A DNA stretch of 64,000 bases from Flagellimonas oceani (lineage in GTDB: Bacteria > Bacteroidota > Bacteroidia > Flavobacteriales > Flavobacteriaceae), in assembly GCF_011068285.1 (NCBI RefSeq), contig NZ_CP049616.1, forward strand, positions 4,050,001-4,114,000. Direction: 5' to 3'. The notes below the pieces were generated by a model. That model had not been told where the DNA came from. It searched no databases and saw only the letters and a list, made by a program, of their open reading frames with translations. Positions 52,575 to 61,539 of the stretch are shown here, in pieces. Position numbers and translations under genes: made by a program. Every line of letters starts with the position of its first letter. Positions within the stretch are counted from its first letter, which is position 1.

Positions 52575-52601
52575 TTCATCCTGAGCGCAGCCGAAGGGAG
52601 C
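52575..52601. repeat. Copy of a flavobacterial dispersed intergenic repeat
   Basis: TTCATCCTGAGCGCAGCCGAAGG carries the GAGCGCAG-CGA core also seen at 38781-38810 in the opposite orientation. I know this core from intergenic repeats across Flavobacteria. Confidence 0.5.
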
Positions 52602-52717
52602 CTAGTAGTTGAGCTAAAAAGAAAGAAGCTGCATGTAGTGCAGCTTTATTTTAGATGATTAAAATCTTTTTTAATTAAAATGTTCTATCTTATCATTGAG
52701 TTAAGGTATAGAATTCC

Positions 52718-53575
52718 ATGATTAAATCAAAACAAATGTCTACACTGTTGATTTGGTCTTTAATACTAATATTCTTGGGAGGCATCGGTGCTATTTTACT
52801 TGCTATTGATCAATTTAAAGGAACAGAGGTACTAAGGGGCACAATAACCAAGAGTAAAGACTCAATAATAGAAAGTTTAGAATTAGAGAATAGTAATCTA
52901 AAAAATTTAGTTGAGTCTAAAAATAAAGAAGTTCAAGATAAACAAGATAGAATTGCCGAATTAACAGATTCTATTTTAAAATTTTCTTCCCAAATAAATG
53001 CCATTACTTCTAATACGCATGAAGTTGCAACTATAATTAAGAATGAACAGAGAGAGAAAGGGGAAATTGAGTTTATTTCCACCGAATATAATGATTATAA
53101 ACTGGCATTGGGTAATACAATACATTTTGAAATTAATGATAAAGATTCAAAAGAACCTCAAAGAGGATATATTAATGGAGTGTCGATTATGATAATTCAA
53201 GACGGTAATAAATTTTTAGTCTCAACACATCTAAGTGCTCCTAATGGGGATTTGATTTTTGAGTTAGTCGAGAATAAGTGGTCCTTGAAAAAAAATTCGG
53301 TTTTTTCGGTTAATCACGATAAACATGGATTGGAAATTATAGATAATAAAGGGAATGTGTTTCTGCAAATTAATTTAGTAAAGAGCTCATTTCGAGTTAC
53401 AGGTACGTTTTTCAATCAATATTCAGTTGCTTTGTTGTCTGACTCATTTTTTGAAGAGGTTTTTTACAATGACAAAAATTTCGAAAAGAAATTAAATGAT
53501 CACTATTTAAGGCTTAAGAAAATCTTTGTTCATCATGGTGAAAATTATTTAGGTAAAAGACTGGGAAAAGAGTAG
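52718..53575 (+). CDS. Membrane-anchored coiled-coil protein, unknown (next to attR)
   Basis: 285 residues. One membrane helix (~8-29, LLIWSLILIFLGGIGAILLA) is followed by a coiled coil (~45-100; LELENSNLKNLVESKNKEVQ) and a beta-rich C-terminal domain (~120-280; GVSIMIIQDGNKFLVSTHLS). Very AT-rich, unlike the genes after it, so it may be a remnant of another insertion at this locus. Its general plan resembles the 284-residue protein at the other end of the element, although the globular parts do not look alike. No family is recognised. Confidence 0.75.
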   Translation: MIKSKQMSTLLIWSLILIFLGGIGAILLAIDQFKGTEVLRGTITKSKDSIIESLELENSNLKNLVESKNKEVQDKQDRIAELTDSILKFSSQINAITSNTHEVATIIKNEQREKGEIEFISTEYNDYKLALGNTIHFEINDKDSKEPQRGYINGVSIMIIQDGNKFLVSTHLSAPNGDLIFELVENKWSLKKNSVFSVNHDKHGLEIIDNKGNVFLQINLVKSSFRVTGTFFNQYSVALLSDSFFEEVFYNDKNFEKKLNDHYLRLKKIFVHHGENYLGKRLGKE

Positions 53576-53929
53576 GCGAAACAATTAAAACCATTACAAC
53601 AAAAGAAGTTTTCAGAGAATTACAATCTCTGAAAACTCGTTTTTGAATATAAGTGTCTTATTCAAATGGGGTCTCTAAATTAAACTCTGTCCGTTGTTTC
53701 AATTCCTTTGGGGCTAGCCCCAAAGGAATTGGTGTTTAATATCAGGGGTATCCTTTCCCCAAATTTAATGTAAAGTTGTTGAACGGTCAGGCTCCAATTT
53801 TGCAAAGGGCTGGTCCATTTTATATCGGTTATCGATTTGAGGCGCCGGAGCGTTTAAAAAGAATTTTTTAGTTAAGAGGGGAAAAAGAAGAGCCACCGAT
53901 TTCGGTGGCTCTTTGTATGGAGACATATT
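53576..53929. other. 354-nt noncoding region: hairpin, 32-bp palindrome, yceI terminator
   Basis: TTTTCAGAGA (53609-53618) and TCTCTGAAAA (53626-53635) make a hairpin ending the preceding gene. A perfect 32-bp palindrome without a loop lies at 53700-53731 (half-site CAATTCCTTTGGGGCT). A minus-strand terminator is at 53888-53914. No gene is seen. Confidence 0.65.
53888..53914 (-). terminator. Intrinsic terminator of yceI
   Basis: An 11-bp stem (AAGAGCCACCG with CGGTGGCTCTT) and ATTT loop; on the minus strand it is followed by a T-rich run. The yceI stop is at 53930. Confidence 0.85.
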
Positions 53930-54490
53930 TTATTGCTGCGCCATTTCCAAGTGAATGGTCAACTTTACCTCGTTTCCGATCGAGGCCGATTCCTCACCAA
54001 CACCAAACTCCAATCTGTCAATGGTTCCGGTGAGTTTTAGCCCTGCTTTCAATTTTTGACTTCGTTGGTCTGTGATAATACCGTTTACCGTACCGTCCAA
54101 GGTCGCTTTCTTGGTCACACCATGAATGGTGAGGTCGCCCGTGAGTTTAAACGTATTGTCGCCGGTTTTTTCATAATCCGTGCTTTTAAATGTTATGGAA
54201 GGATACTTTTCCACCTCAAAAAAGTCGGCACTCCTTAAGTGGTCGTCTCGCCTTTCATTGTCGGTATCTATACTGGTAGTTTTAATGTCCACCATAAATT
54301 CGGCATCCTCAAAAGTATCGGTTGCCGTTGCGGTTATATCAAAGTCGCTAAAATGTCCTTCCACGGTGGATATCATAAGGTGCGAAATACCGAAACCGAT
54401 CTTGGAGTGCGCGGCGTCAGATTTCCACGTGGATTGCGCCGTGACCATCAAGGTGGTCAGGAAGGCCAATGTAAAAATTACTTTTTTCAT
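53930..54490 (-). CDS. YceI family periplasmic protein
   Basis: 186 residues with a signal peptide (MKKVIFTLAFLTTLMVTAQ). The YceI lipocalin-like barrel is clear: TWKSDAAHSKIGFGISHLMI, VDIKTTSIDTDNERRDDHLR, SADFFEVEKYPSITFKSTDY and GDLTIHGVTKKATLDGTV. These proteins bind polyisoprenoid-like lipids in the periplasm. Single gene with its own terminator and a ~240-nt gap to the divergent two-component genes. Confidence 0.94.
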   Translation of the reverse strand: MKKVIFTLAFLTTLMVTAQSTWKSDAAHSKIGFGISHLMISTVEGHFSDFDITATATDTFEDAEFMVDIKTTSIDTDNERRDDHLRSADFFEVEKYPSITFKSTDYEKTGDNTFKLTGDLTIHGVTKKATLDGTVNGIITDQRSQKLKAGLKLTGTIDRLEFGVGEESASIGNEVKLTIHLEMAQQ

Positions 54491-54756
54491 GATTGTGTGA
54501 TTTTTAGTGTTCGTTGTTCGTTCTCTTTTTACTTTTCAATCTTTGATGTTAAAAAGGTCTCATATAAATATGGTCAATTAAATCATAAGATATAAATATT
54601 TTCTGTGAACAACATAGCTTAACCTCCAATCAACCAATCAATTAAGAATGGATGGATGTATTTTGTCGTTGAGGGGTCAAACTCGGTTGTTGGTAATGCT
54701 ACTTTTCTTTTACTACAGTTTTATATATAGCTTTGGTCCTCATTAACCTAACTGTA

Positions 54757-55755
54757 TTGATTTCTAAAAAGGAACTTCTTTTTCAAATAGTATTGCACGT
54801 ATTGGTCCTGTTGTTCTTTTCTTTTGACAGGAACACAGGGAGCATAGTGGTGCACAGGGCCATATTTCTATTGTTTTATGCATTTGCCACTGTGGGCATC
54901 ACCTATTATCTGATGCCAAAATTTCTGTACAAAAAGAAATATTGGCAATTCTTTGTGGGGTCGGCCATAGTTGTAGCCATAGTGATAACCGTAGAGGAGG
55001 CCATTCTGGAGCCCATTATATTCCCTAATACAAAAAGGGCAAACACCTTTCCGGGAATTTATATTTCACTTTTGGGGGTGTTGCCCGTTATGTTCATCCT
55101 ATCGGGCTGTAAATTTGGCTGGGATGCCCTTAAAAAGCAAGCGCAGATCGATGAGCTCGAGACCACCATTCAAGAAAGTGAGCTACAGTTTTTAAGAAGC
55201 CAGATAAACCCACATTTTTTGTTCAACAATCTCAATAACCTGTATTCCTACGCCTTACAGGAATCACCAAAAACACCAGAGATCATATTGGAGATGAGCG
55301 GTGTACTGCGCTATATGTTGTACGAATCCAAGGAACAATTGGTGCCCTTGAAAAAGGAACTGGAACAATTGGGCAATTTTATCCGTTTGTATAAATTGCA
55401 GATAGAGGACAGGGGAGACGTACAGTTTGATGTAGATGAAATGGAAGGCGAGTACAGGATTGCGCCCTTGATCTTGATCGTATTTATCGAAAATGCATTC
55501 AAGCACAGCCAATCCGGTCAATCTTCGGATATAGAGATAGATATTTCCGTTAGGCTCAACAATTCCATATTGGAGTTCCGTTGCAAGAACAATTATGAAC
55601 CCGGCTTTAGTTTGGACAGCGTTGCCAAGGGCATCGGCCTTAAAAATGTAAAGAAACGCCTGGAACTACTTTACCCAAAAAAGCATATTTTGCAGATAGA
55701 GGAAGCCGATAATAGTTACCAAGTATATTTAAAGCTGGAACTGGAAAAGGTATAA
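54757..55755 (+). CDS. LytS/YehU-type sensor histidine kinase
   Basis: 332 residues if the TTG at 54757 starts it (reads ISKKELLFQIVLHVLVLLFF); a TTG at 54733 is also open, but the -7-like box TAGCTTTG (54728-54735) would then lie on the start. There are four membrane helices (~1-120), a coiled linker (QAQIDELETTIQESELQFLR form) and the His_kinase domain SQINPHFLFNNLNNLYSYAL with the phospho-His, followed by an HATPase domain ending GIGLKNVKKRLELLYP. It signals to the LytTR regulator 3 nt downstream. Ligand unknown. Confidence 0.9.
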   Translation: MISKKELLFQIVLHVLVLLFFSFDRNTGSIVVHRAIFLLFYAFATVGITYYLMPKFLYKKKYWQFFVGSAIVVAIVITVEEAILEPIIFPNTKRANTFPGIYISLLGVLPVMFILSGCKFGWDALKKQAQIDELETTIQESELQFLRSQINPHFLFNNLNNLYSYALQESPKTPEIILEMSGVLRYMLYESKEQLVPLKKELEQLGNFIRLYKLQIEDRGDVQFDVDEMEGEYRIAPLILIVFIENAFKHSQSGQSSDIEIDISVRLNNSILEFRCKNNYEPGFSLDSVAKGIGLKNVKKRLELLYPKKHILQIEEADNSYQVYLKLELEKV

Positions 55756-55758
55756 CAA

Positions 55759-56448
55759 ATGAGGTGTATTATCGTTGAAGACCAACCGCCGGCGCAGCGG
55801 ATTTTGAGAAAGTTCATTCAGGATGTTCCCACTCTGGAGCTAGTGGATGTGTTTTCCGATGGATTGAAGGCCATGGAGTTCTTGAATGCAGAATCCGTTG
55901 ACCTTATGTTCTTGGATATTCACCTGCCCAAAATAAACGGACTGGATTTTTTGAAGAGCATCCCCGACCCGCCACATGTAATTTTGACCACCGCTTTTTC
56001 CGAATATGCCCTCGAAGGGTACGACCTAAACGTAGTAGATTACCTGTTGAAGCCTTTTTCTTTCCAACGCTTTTTGCAGGCCGTGAACAAGGTAAATGCC
56101 AAGTACGAACCCAATGGCCCCAAAAATGAGAGTGGGCCCTTAACGGAGATCTACATAAAGTCCAGCCACGAGCACATCAAGGTCCTCGTCAAGGATATTT
56201 ACACCATCACATCCGATTCCGACTATACCGAAATCCATCTCAAAGAAAGAAAAATACTTTCCAACGAGCCCCTTCGACATTGGGTAAAGGTCCTGGGAAG
56301 CAACCAATTTTACCAGATTCATAAATCACATATCATCAATACGCAAAAAATCGATAGGATCTCCGGCAACTTGGTCTTGTTGACCAATGGCGCCAAAATC
56401 CCAATGGGAAGGGCCTACAAAGAAAATTTTTTAAAGAGCATCCTATAA
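55759..56448 (+). CDS. LytTR family response regulator
   Basis: 229 residues. The receiver domain has the acidic pair in MRCIIVEDQPPAQRIL, the phosphorylated Asp in VDLMFLDIHLPKINGLDFL, and Lys in DYLLKPFSFQRFL. The C-terminal LytTR DNA-binding domain follows (~125-229; IKVLVKDIYTITSDSDYTEI, FYQIHKSHIINTQKIDRI). It pairs with the kinase 3 nt upstream. Such pairs often control surface or exopolysaccharide genes. A bidirectional terminator follows. Confidence 0.94.
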   Translation: MRCIIVEDQPPAQRILRKFIQDVPTLELVDVFSDGLKAMEFLNAESVDLMFLDIHLPKINGLDFLKSIPDPPHVILTTAFSEYALEGYDLNVVDYLLKPFSFQRFLQAVNKVNAKYEPNGPKNESGPLTEIYIKSSHEHIKVLVKDIYTITSDSDYTEIHLKERKILSNEPLRHWVKVLGSNQFYQIHKSHIINTQKIDRISGNLVLLTNGAKIPMGRAYKENFLKSIL

Positions 56449-56476
56449 AAAAAGCCCAGAACATCTGGGCTTTTTA
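56449..56476. terminator. Bidirectional terminator between the LytTR gene and the symporter gene
   Basis: AAAAAGCCCAGA and TCTGGGCTTTTT form a 12-bp stem with an ACA loop and A/T flanks on both sides, suiting the two convergent genes. Confidence 0.9.
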
Positions 56477-56493
56477 ATTTTTTCGCCTATTCC

Positions 56494-58143
56494 CTATTTC
56501 GCAAAATAGACATAGATTCCGATTACGATTATGGCTATGAGTGCACTGGCCAATTTTACGTGTTTCCAGGGTTCTATGGAAACTTGTTTGGTATATTCCA
56601 ATTGGAACGGTTCTTTTCTTGGGAAGAACCTTCCGATGATAAGCATAATAACAATGTTGGAAACGAACAAAATGGCCATAACGTGCAAATAGTGCGGATA
56701 TGCCCCGGCCTCGATCAAGTTGAGTTCTACCGGATCGGTTATGCCATTGGCCTTCGCCTCGGCAAGTGCCTGGGATACCATTTTGGGTCCAACGATGAAC
56801 TGGCTGATGATGTAAAGAATAGATCCTGAAAGGATGCCAACTTTAGCCGCGATGGCGGGAACTTTTTTAGTAAGATAACCTACTACGATAATGGTGAAAA
56901 TAGGAATGCTGTAAATACCATTGATTTCCTGAAGATAGTTGAACAAACTACCTGCATTGGCTATAAGCGGCGCAATGAACATCGCTGCAAGTGCCAAGCA
57001 CACCCCGAAAACCTTACCATACTTCACTACGGTCATTTCCGGGGCATTTTTGTTGATGTGCTGCTTGTAGATATCAATTCCGAACAAGGTCACCGAACTG
57101 TTGAGCACACTGTTGAACGAGCTTAGGATGGCCCCAAAAAGCACGGCGGCAAAAAAGCCCATCAGCGGTTTTGGCAGCACGGCCCTTACCAATTCGGGAT
57201 AAGCAAGATCACTGCTGGCCAGCCCGCCTTCAAAATAATAATAAGCGATCATTCCGGGCAAAACCAAAATAATGGGCCCCAGTATCTTTAAAAAAGCGGC
57301 CAACAATAATCCTTTTTGTCCCTCGGCCAAATTTTTGGCACCCAGTCCACGTTGAATAATTTGTTGGTTGGTTCCCCAATAAAAAAGCTGAACCAGCATC
57401 ATGCCCGTAAAAATGGTGGAAAAAGGCACCTCCTGTCCAGGGTTCCCGGTTGAATCAAAACGTTCGGGGTTGGCGGCCATTAAGGTGTCGAGCCCTCCCA
57501 TTACACTTCCATCGCCAATGGCCATCAAACCGAATATAGGAATCATTATGCCACCTATGATCAATCCAACTGCGTTGATACTGTCGGATACGGCTACGGC
57601 CTTCAATCCGCCAAAAACGGCATAAATGGAGCCGATGATACCAATTCCCCATATGCAAATGACCAAGGCGGAGGATTCGGATACGCCCAAAAGAGCGGGA
57701 ACATCGAACATGCCACTGATCGCCACCGAACCGGAATAAAGGATCACCGGTAGCAGTACCACAACATAGCCCGTTAGGAAAAGTCCCGAGGTGATGGTTT
57801 TTGTGGCAACATCGAAACGTTTCGCCAAAAACTGGGGCACGGTGGTCAATCCGCCCTTTAGATATCTGGGCAGCAAAAACAGTGCTGTTACCACGATGGC
57901 CAGGGCCGCCAAGGTTTCCCAGGCCATAACGGAAAGCCCATCCTTATAGGCGCTGCCATTAAGGCCCACAATTTGTTCGGTGGACAAGTTGGTCAATAGC
58001 AATGAGCCGGCAATGACCCCTGCAGTAAGGCTCCTGCCGCCCAAAAAATAACCATCGGATGATGATTCATCTGTTTTTCTAACGGACCACCAGGATATGA
58101 TACCCACTAATAGTGTGAATCCTAAAAACGAAATAAGTGCCAT
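56494..58143 (-). CDS. Sodium:solute symporter family transporter (SSS/SLC5)
   Basis: 549 residues with about 14 membrane helices. It starts MALISFLGFTLLVGIISWWS. The SSS signature is present: YFLGGRSLTAGVIAGSLLLT (TM1), GLNGSAYKDGLSVMAWETLA, and AVFGGLKAVAVSDSINAVGL. This branch contains sugar, sialic acid and other solute symporters related to vSGLT. It is divergent from the DUF5690 operon with a ~260-nt gap. The substrate cannot be told by eye; a role in the adjacent operon's pathway is only possible. Confidence 0.9.
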   Translation of the reverse strand: MALISFLGFTLLVGIISWWSVRKTDESSSDGYFLGGRSLTAGVIAGSLLLTNLSTEQIVGLNGSAYKDGLSVMAWETLAALAIVVTALFLLPRYLKGGLTTVPQFLAKRFDVATKTITSGLFLTGYVVVLLPVILYSGSVAISGMFDVPALLGVSESSALVICIWGIGIIGSIYAVFGGLKAVAVSDSINAVGLIIGGIMIPIFGLMAIGDGSVMGGLDTLMAANPERFDSTGNPGQEVPFSTIFTGMMLVQLFYWGTNQQIIQRGLGAKNLAEGQKGLLLAAFLKILGPIILVLPGMIAYYYFEGGLASSDLAYPELVRAVLPKPLMGFFAAVLFGAILSSFNSVLNSSVTLFGIDIYKQHINKNAPEMTVVKYGKVFGVCLALAAMFIAPLIANAGSLFNYLQEINGIYSIPIFTIIVVGYLTKKVPAIAAKVGILSGSILYIISQFIVGPKMVSQALAEAKANGITDPVELNLIEAGAYPHYLHVMAILFVSNIVIMLIIGRFFPRKEPFQLEYTKQVSIEPWKHVKLASALIAIIVIGIYVYFAK

Positions 58144-58404
58144 AGTATAATATTTGGTGTTTTGCCCATGGACAAAACAATTTGTTTAGCTGGTTGTGCA
58201 CGCTAATATAACCTGAATTTTCCGAAATGCGGGATGAACCCATACACACATTTTAACTTGGATCGGAGGTTTTTGGAAAATGTGATATATCAATAATTGC
58301 TTGTAAAAGGATAATGAATAGCTAACAATAATTTAAACTGAAACATGTGGCTACTTTCTTATAAAATTGAGTAATTTGAAACATAATTTTATTATTTGTA
58401 AACA
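58144..58404. other. 261-nt divergent intergenic region
   Basis: No gene is visible. TATTTGTAAA sits at 58393-58402, immediately before the DUF5690 start, and is repeated upstream of the SusC gene. The symporter promoter must also lie here. Confidence 0.4.
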
Positions 58405-59700
58405 TTGAGCCGTAAACTTACGTTCAAACAATCATCAAGGTTAGTTTTTGTTCTGCATGCTTCGCTTGCTGCATTTGGCACATATTTTTGCATGTACGCC
58501 TTTAGAAAACCTTTCTCCGTGGCCACTTTTGATGGGCTGTCCTTTATGGGAATGGATTACAAAATCCTATTGGTGATTGCCCAAGTGCTCGGCTATGCCC
58601 TTTCCAAATTTGTGGGCATAAAGGTGATATCCGAATTAAAGCCAAGTCGCAGGCTGCTCTATTTGATTTCGTTGATCGTACTCGCCGAAATATCGTTGGT
58701 GCTTTTTGCATGGGTGCCGGCGCCATACAATATTCCTTTTATGTTCCTTAATGGTTTTCCGTTGGGCATGATCTGGGGAATCGTCTTCTCCTATATTGAA
58801 GGAAGACGGTTCACCGATATCTTGGGAGTTGTTCTTTCCGCAAGTTTTATCGTTTCCAGCGGTGTGGTGAAATCCGTAGGGCTTTACGTGATGAATTCTT
58901 GGGGAATCAGTGAATTTTGGATGCCATCCGTAACCGGTGCATTATTTTTTGTTCCCCTTTTGATATGCTCTTTTCTTTTACAGTCCGTTCCTCCACCTAC
59001 GGCAGAGGATATTGAAAATAGAACGGAGCGTATCCCGATGACGGCGGAGGACAGAAAAAAAGTAATAAAAAAGTTCTTCCTTCCTTTGTTCTTGATTGTA
59101 CTGTTCTACACTTTCTTGACCGCTTTCCGGGATTTTAGGGACAATTTTGCCCGCGAACTATGGGACAGCATCGGCTACCAAGGCGATATTTCCGTTTTTT
59201 CAACCTCGGAGATCATCATTGCCATTGTGGTGCTATTGATCATTGGCTCCATTTTCTATATAAAAGATAATTTTAAGGCATTGCTTACCTACCATGCCTT
59301 GCTCATTTTAGGGACTTTGGTATTGACGGTCAGCACAATTATGTTCCAAATAGGGGTCTTGGATCCATTTATTTGGATGGTGTGCACCGGTTTTGGACTT
59401 TACATTTGTTACGTGCCGTTCAATTGCCTCTTTTTTGATAGGTTCATTGCCACGTTCAAGGTAAAGGGAAATTCAGGGTTTCTTATTTATATAGCCGATA
59501 CCTTTGGATATGTTGGCAGCGTATTGGTGCTGCTTTATAAAAACTTTGGACAGGCCAACCTCTCTTGGCTCAACTTCTTTGTTTACGGTACCTATGCCGT
59601 TGCTGTGATCGGTATTGTAAGTACATTGATGTTGTATGTGCATTTTGTGGCACGCCGTAGATCGGAAGAACTTAATAAGCGATTGGATTATGGACAATAA
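58405..59700 (+). CDS. DUF5690 family MFS-like transporter
   Basis: 431 residues from a TTG at 58405 (reads LSRKLTFKQSSRLVFVLHAS); no in-frame ATG precedes it. Twelve hydrophobic segments fit an MFS fold. The early motif GTYFCMYAFRKPFSVATFDG resembles the Y-x-RK-pattern of organophosphate/phosphate antiporters such as GlpT and UhpT. DUF5690 proteins are uncharacterised. Its stop overlaps the start of an FAD oxidoreductase of a phosphonate-linked family, so it is a good candidate for the permease of that pathway (inference). Confidence 0.87.
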   Translation: MSRKLTFKQSSRLVFVLHASLAAFGTYFCMYAFRKPFSVATFDGLSFMGMDYKILLVIAQVLGYALSKFVGIKVISELKPSRRLLYLISLIVLAEISLVLFAWVPAPYNIPFMFLNGFPLGMIWGIVFSYIEGRRFTDILGVVLSASFIVSSGVVKSVGLYVMNSWGISEFWMPSVTGALFFVPLLICSFLLQSVPPPTAEDIENRTERIPMTAEDRKKVIKKFFLPLFLIVLFYTFLTAFRDFRDNFARELWDSIGYQGDISVFSTSEIIIAIVVLLIIGSIFYIKDNFKALLTYHALLILGTLVLTVSTIMFQIGVLDPFIWMVCTGFGLYICYVPFNCLFFDRFIATFKVKGNSGFLIYIADTFGYVGSVLVLLYKNFGQANLSWLNFFVYGTYAVAVIGIVSTLMLYVHFVARRRSEELNKRLDYGQ

Positions 59701-60862
59701 ATATGATGCCGTCATTGTAGGTGGCGGTATTTTGGGGACTTTTCATGCCTACCATGCATTGGAATTGGGCCTAAAAGTATGTTTGGTGGAGAAGGATGCC
59801 TATCCCAAAGGGGCGACCACTCAAAATTTTGGACAAGTAGTACCCTCTGGTATGAACACCAAATGGCAGAAATTTGGTCGCGAAAGTCTTAGGCTCTATA
59901 AGGAGATTCAGTCCCAATTTGATATCAGCATCCGTCAAAACGGAACGGTTTATCTGGCCTCCAATGAAGAAGAAGAGCAATTGTTGGTCGAGTTAAGGGC
60001 CATCAACAATGGTAACGATTATCCATCAAAAATGCTTACAAAACAACAGTGTTTGGAGCGTTACCCTGGGCTGCGAAGCGATTATGTAACTGCGGGACTC
60101 TTTTTTCCGGATGAGGTCACGGTAGAACCTAGGACCATGATCCACAAGCTTCAGAAATATCTGGTCGACCAAAAAGGCCTGCACATTAAGTTTGATTTTC
60201 CTGTGGTGTCCTGTGAATCGGGTGGGGAGTGGGTTTCGGTCCAAAGCACAAAAAATGAAGAAGTGTACGGAAAAAAGGTCATAGTTTGCAATGGGGCAGA
60301 TTTCAAAAACTTATATCCAGAAATGTTCGCATCCAGTGATCTTGAAGTCTCCAAACTGCAAATGATGCAGACCAAACCACAAAAGGATTTCGAATTAAAG
60401 GGATCCATTTTAACGGGATGGTCCATTAGAAGGTACGAGGCATTCCATGAATGTCCGTCCTTTGCAAAAATCAAAGCAAGTGAGCCAAAGGATAGCCTTC
60501 AGAAAAAATGGGGCGTCCACATCCTTTTTAAACAGGCAGCGGACGGTTCGGTAATTTTGGGAGATTCCCATCAATATGCCGATGCCCACAAAATGGAAGA
60601 TTTAGGGTACGACCTGGATATGGACATTGATAATTTTATGATCGGGGAGGCCAAAAAAATCATAGATCTGCCTACCTATCAAATCCAGAAAAGATGGTAC
60701 GGTATCTACTCACAATGTAAGAACAGCGATATTTTTCAAAAAACCATAGACCGGAACATCCATGTTGTAACGGGAATCGGGGGAAAGGGAATGACGGGCA
60801 GTGCCGGATTTTCCAAAAAGAATATCGCCACAATTTTTAATGCGCAGAAAATTAATTTATGA
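59690..60862 (+). CDS. FAD-dependent oxidoreductase, phosphonatase-associated type (TIGR03364-like)
   Basis: 390 residues from the ATG at 59690 (MDNKYDAVIVGGGILGTFHA), overlapping the DUF5690 stop by 11 nt. The FAD motif GGGILG is near residue 11; the DAO-like body includes YPKGATTQNFGQVVPSGMNT and the C-terminal VTGIGGKGMTGSAGFSKKNI. The TIGR03364 family sits beside phosphonatase-like hydrolases and is proposed to oxidatively deaminate an aminophosphonate other than 2-aminoethylphosphonate, like glycine oxidase. The next gene is exactly that partner (overlap 4 nt). Substrate not proven. Confidence 0.88.
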   Translation: MDNKYDAVIVGGGILGTFHAYHALELGLKVCLVEKDAYPKGATTQNFGQVVPSGMNTKWQKFGRESLRLYKEIQSQFDISIRQNGTVYLASNEEEEQLLVELRAINNGNDYPSKMLTKQQCLERYPGLRSDYVTAGLFFPDEVTVEPRTMIHKLQKYLVDQKGLHIKFDFPVVSCESGGEWVSVQSTKNEEVYGKKVIVCNGADFKNLYPEMFASSDLEVSKLQMMQTKPQKDFELKGSILTGWSIRRYEAFHECPSFAKIKASEPKDSLQKKWGVHILFKQAADGSVILGDSHQYADAHKMEDLGYDLDMDIDNFMIGEAKKIIDLPTYQIQKRWYGIYSQCKNSDIFQKTIDRNIHVVTGIGGKGMTGSAGFSKKNIATIFNAQKINL

Positions 60863-61539
60863 AGAATTTACAACTGGCCGTTTTTGATATGGCCGGCACA
60901 ACGGTTAACGAAGACAACGTGGTGTATAAAACGGTTAGGGCCGCTTTGGCTAAGCATGGCGTGGAAGTTTCCTTGGAAACAGTGCTTGAATATGGTGCGG
61001 GCAAGGAAAAGTTCAAGGCCATTGCCGATATTTTGAAACAAAATCAAACGGAGGGTGTGGACCCGCATTCCGTTTTTTTGGATTTTAAAGTAATGTTGGA
61101 AGAGGCGTATGCCAATTTGAACGTAACTCCTTATGACGGGGTTGAGGAACTTTTCGGTATGTTGAGGTCGAATGGGATCAAGGTTGTTTTGAACACAGGC
61201 TACGATAAAAAAACAGCAAGTTCACTTTTGGAGAAATTGGGGTGGATTCCAGGCAATCAAATTGATGCCCTGATCACAGCGGACGATGTGGTAAACGGTA
61301 GACCATCATCCGAAATGATAGACAAGGCCATGGAAATGTTCGACATCACCGAGACCAAAAATGTGCTGAAAGCTGGCGATTCCGTTATTGATATTGAGGA
61401 AGGTAAAAATGCAAATTGTGGATGGACCGTTGCGGTGTTGACAGGTGCCCAGACCCGTGAACAATTGGCGACAGCAGAGCCCACGATGATCAAGGATTCG
61501 TTGTCCGATTTGATAGAAATATTGTTCCCGATCAAATAA
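60859..61539 (+). CDS. Phosphonatase-like HAD hydrolase (TIGR03351-like)
   Basis: 226 residues. The HAD motif I is FDMAGTTV (9-16), the DxAGT form special to phosphonoacetaldehyde hydrolase and relatives; the usual motif III Lys is replaced by Arg in VVNGRPSSEM, also typical. A Lys near residue 49 (EYGAGKEKFK) is placed like the Schiff-base Lys of phosphonatases. It should break the C-P bond of an aldehyde phosphonate made by the upstream oxidase, releasing phosphate. Third gene of the DUF5690-oxidase-HAD operon. Converges on the XRE-cupin regulator with 8 nt of overlap. Confidence 0.9.
   Translation: MKNLQLAVFDMAGTTVNEDNVVYKTVRAALAKHGVEVSLETVLEYGAGKEKFKAIADILKQNQTEGVDPHSVFLDFKVMLEEAYANLNVTPYDGVEELFGMLRSNGIKVVLNTGYDKKTASSLLEKLGWIPGNQIDALITADDVVNGRPSSEMIDKAMEMFDITETKNVLKAGDSVIDIEEGKNANCGWTVAVLTGAQTREQLATAEPTMIKDSLSDLIEILFPIK

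Noticed and set aside
53870..53890. AAGAGGGGAAAAAGA as a third, decayed att copy after the 52718-53575 gene
   Set aside because: Only the first eight bases match the att core and the rest is plain A-rich sequence, so chance is the simpler reading.
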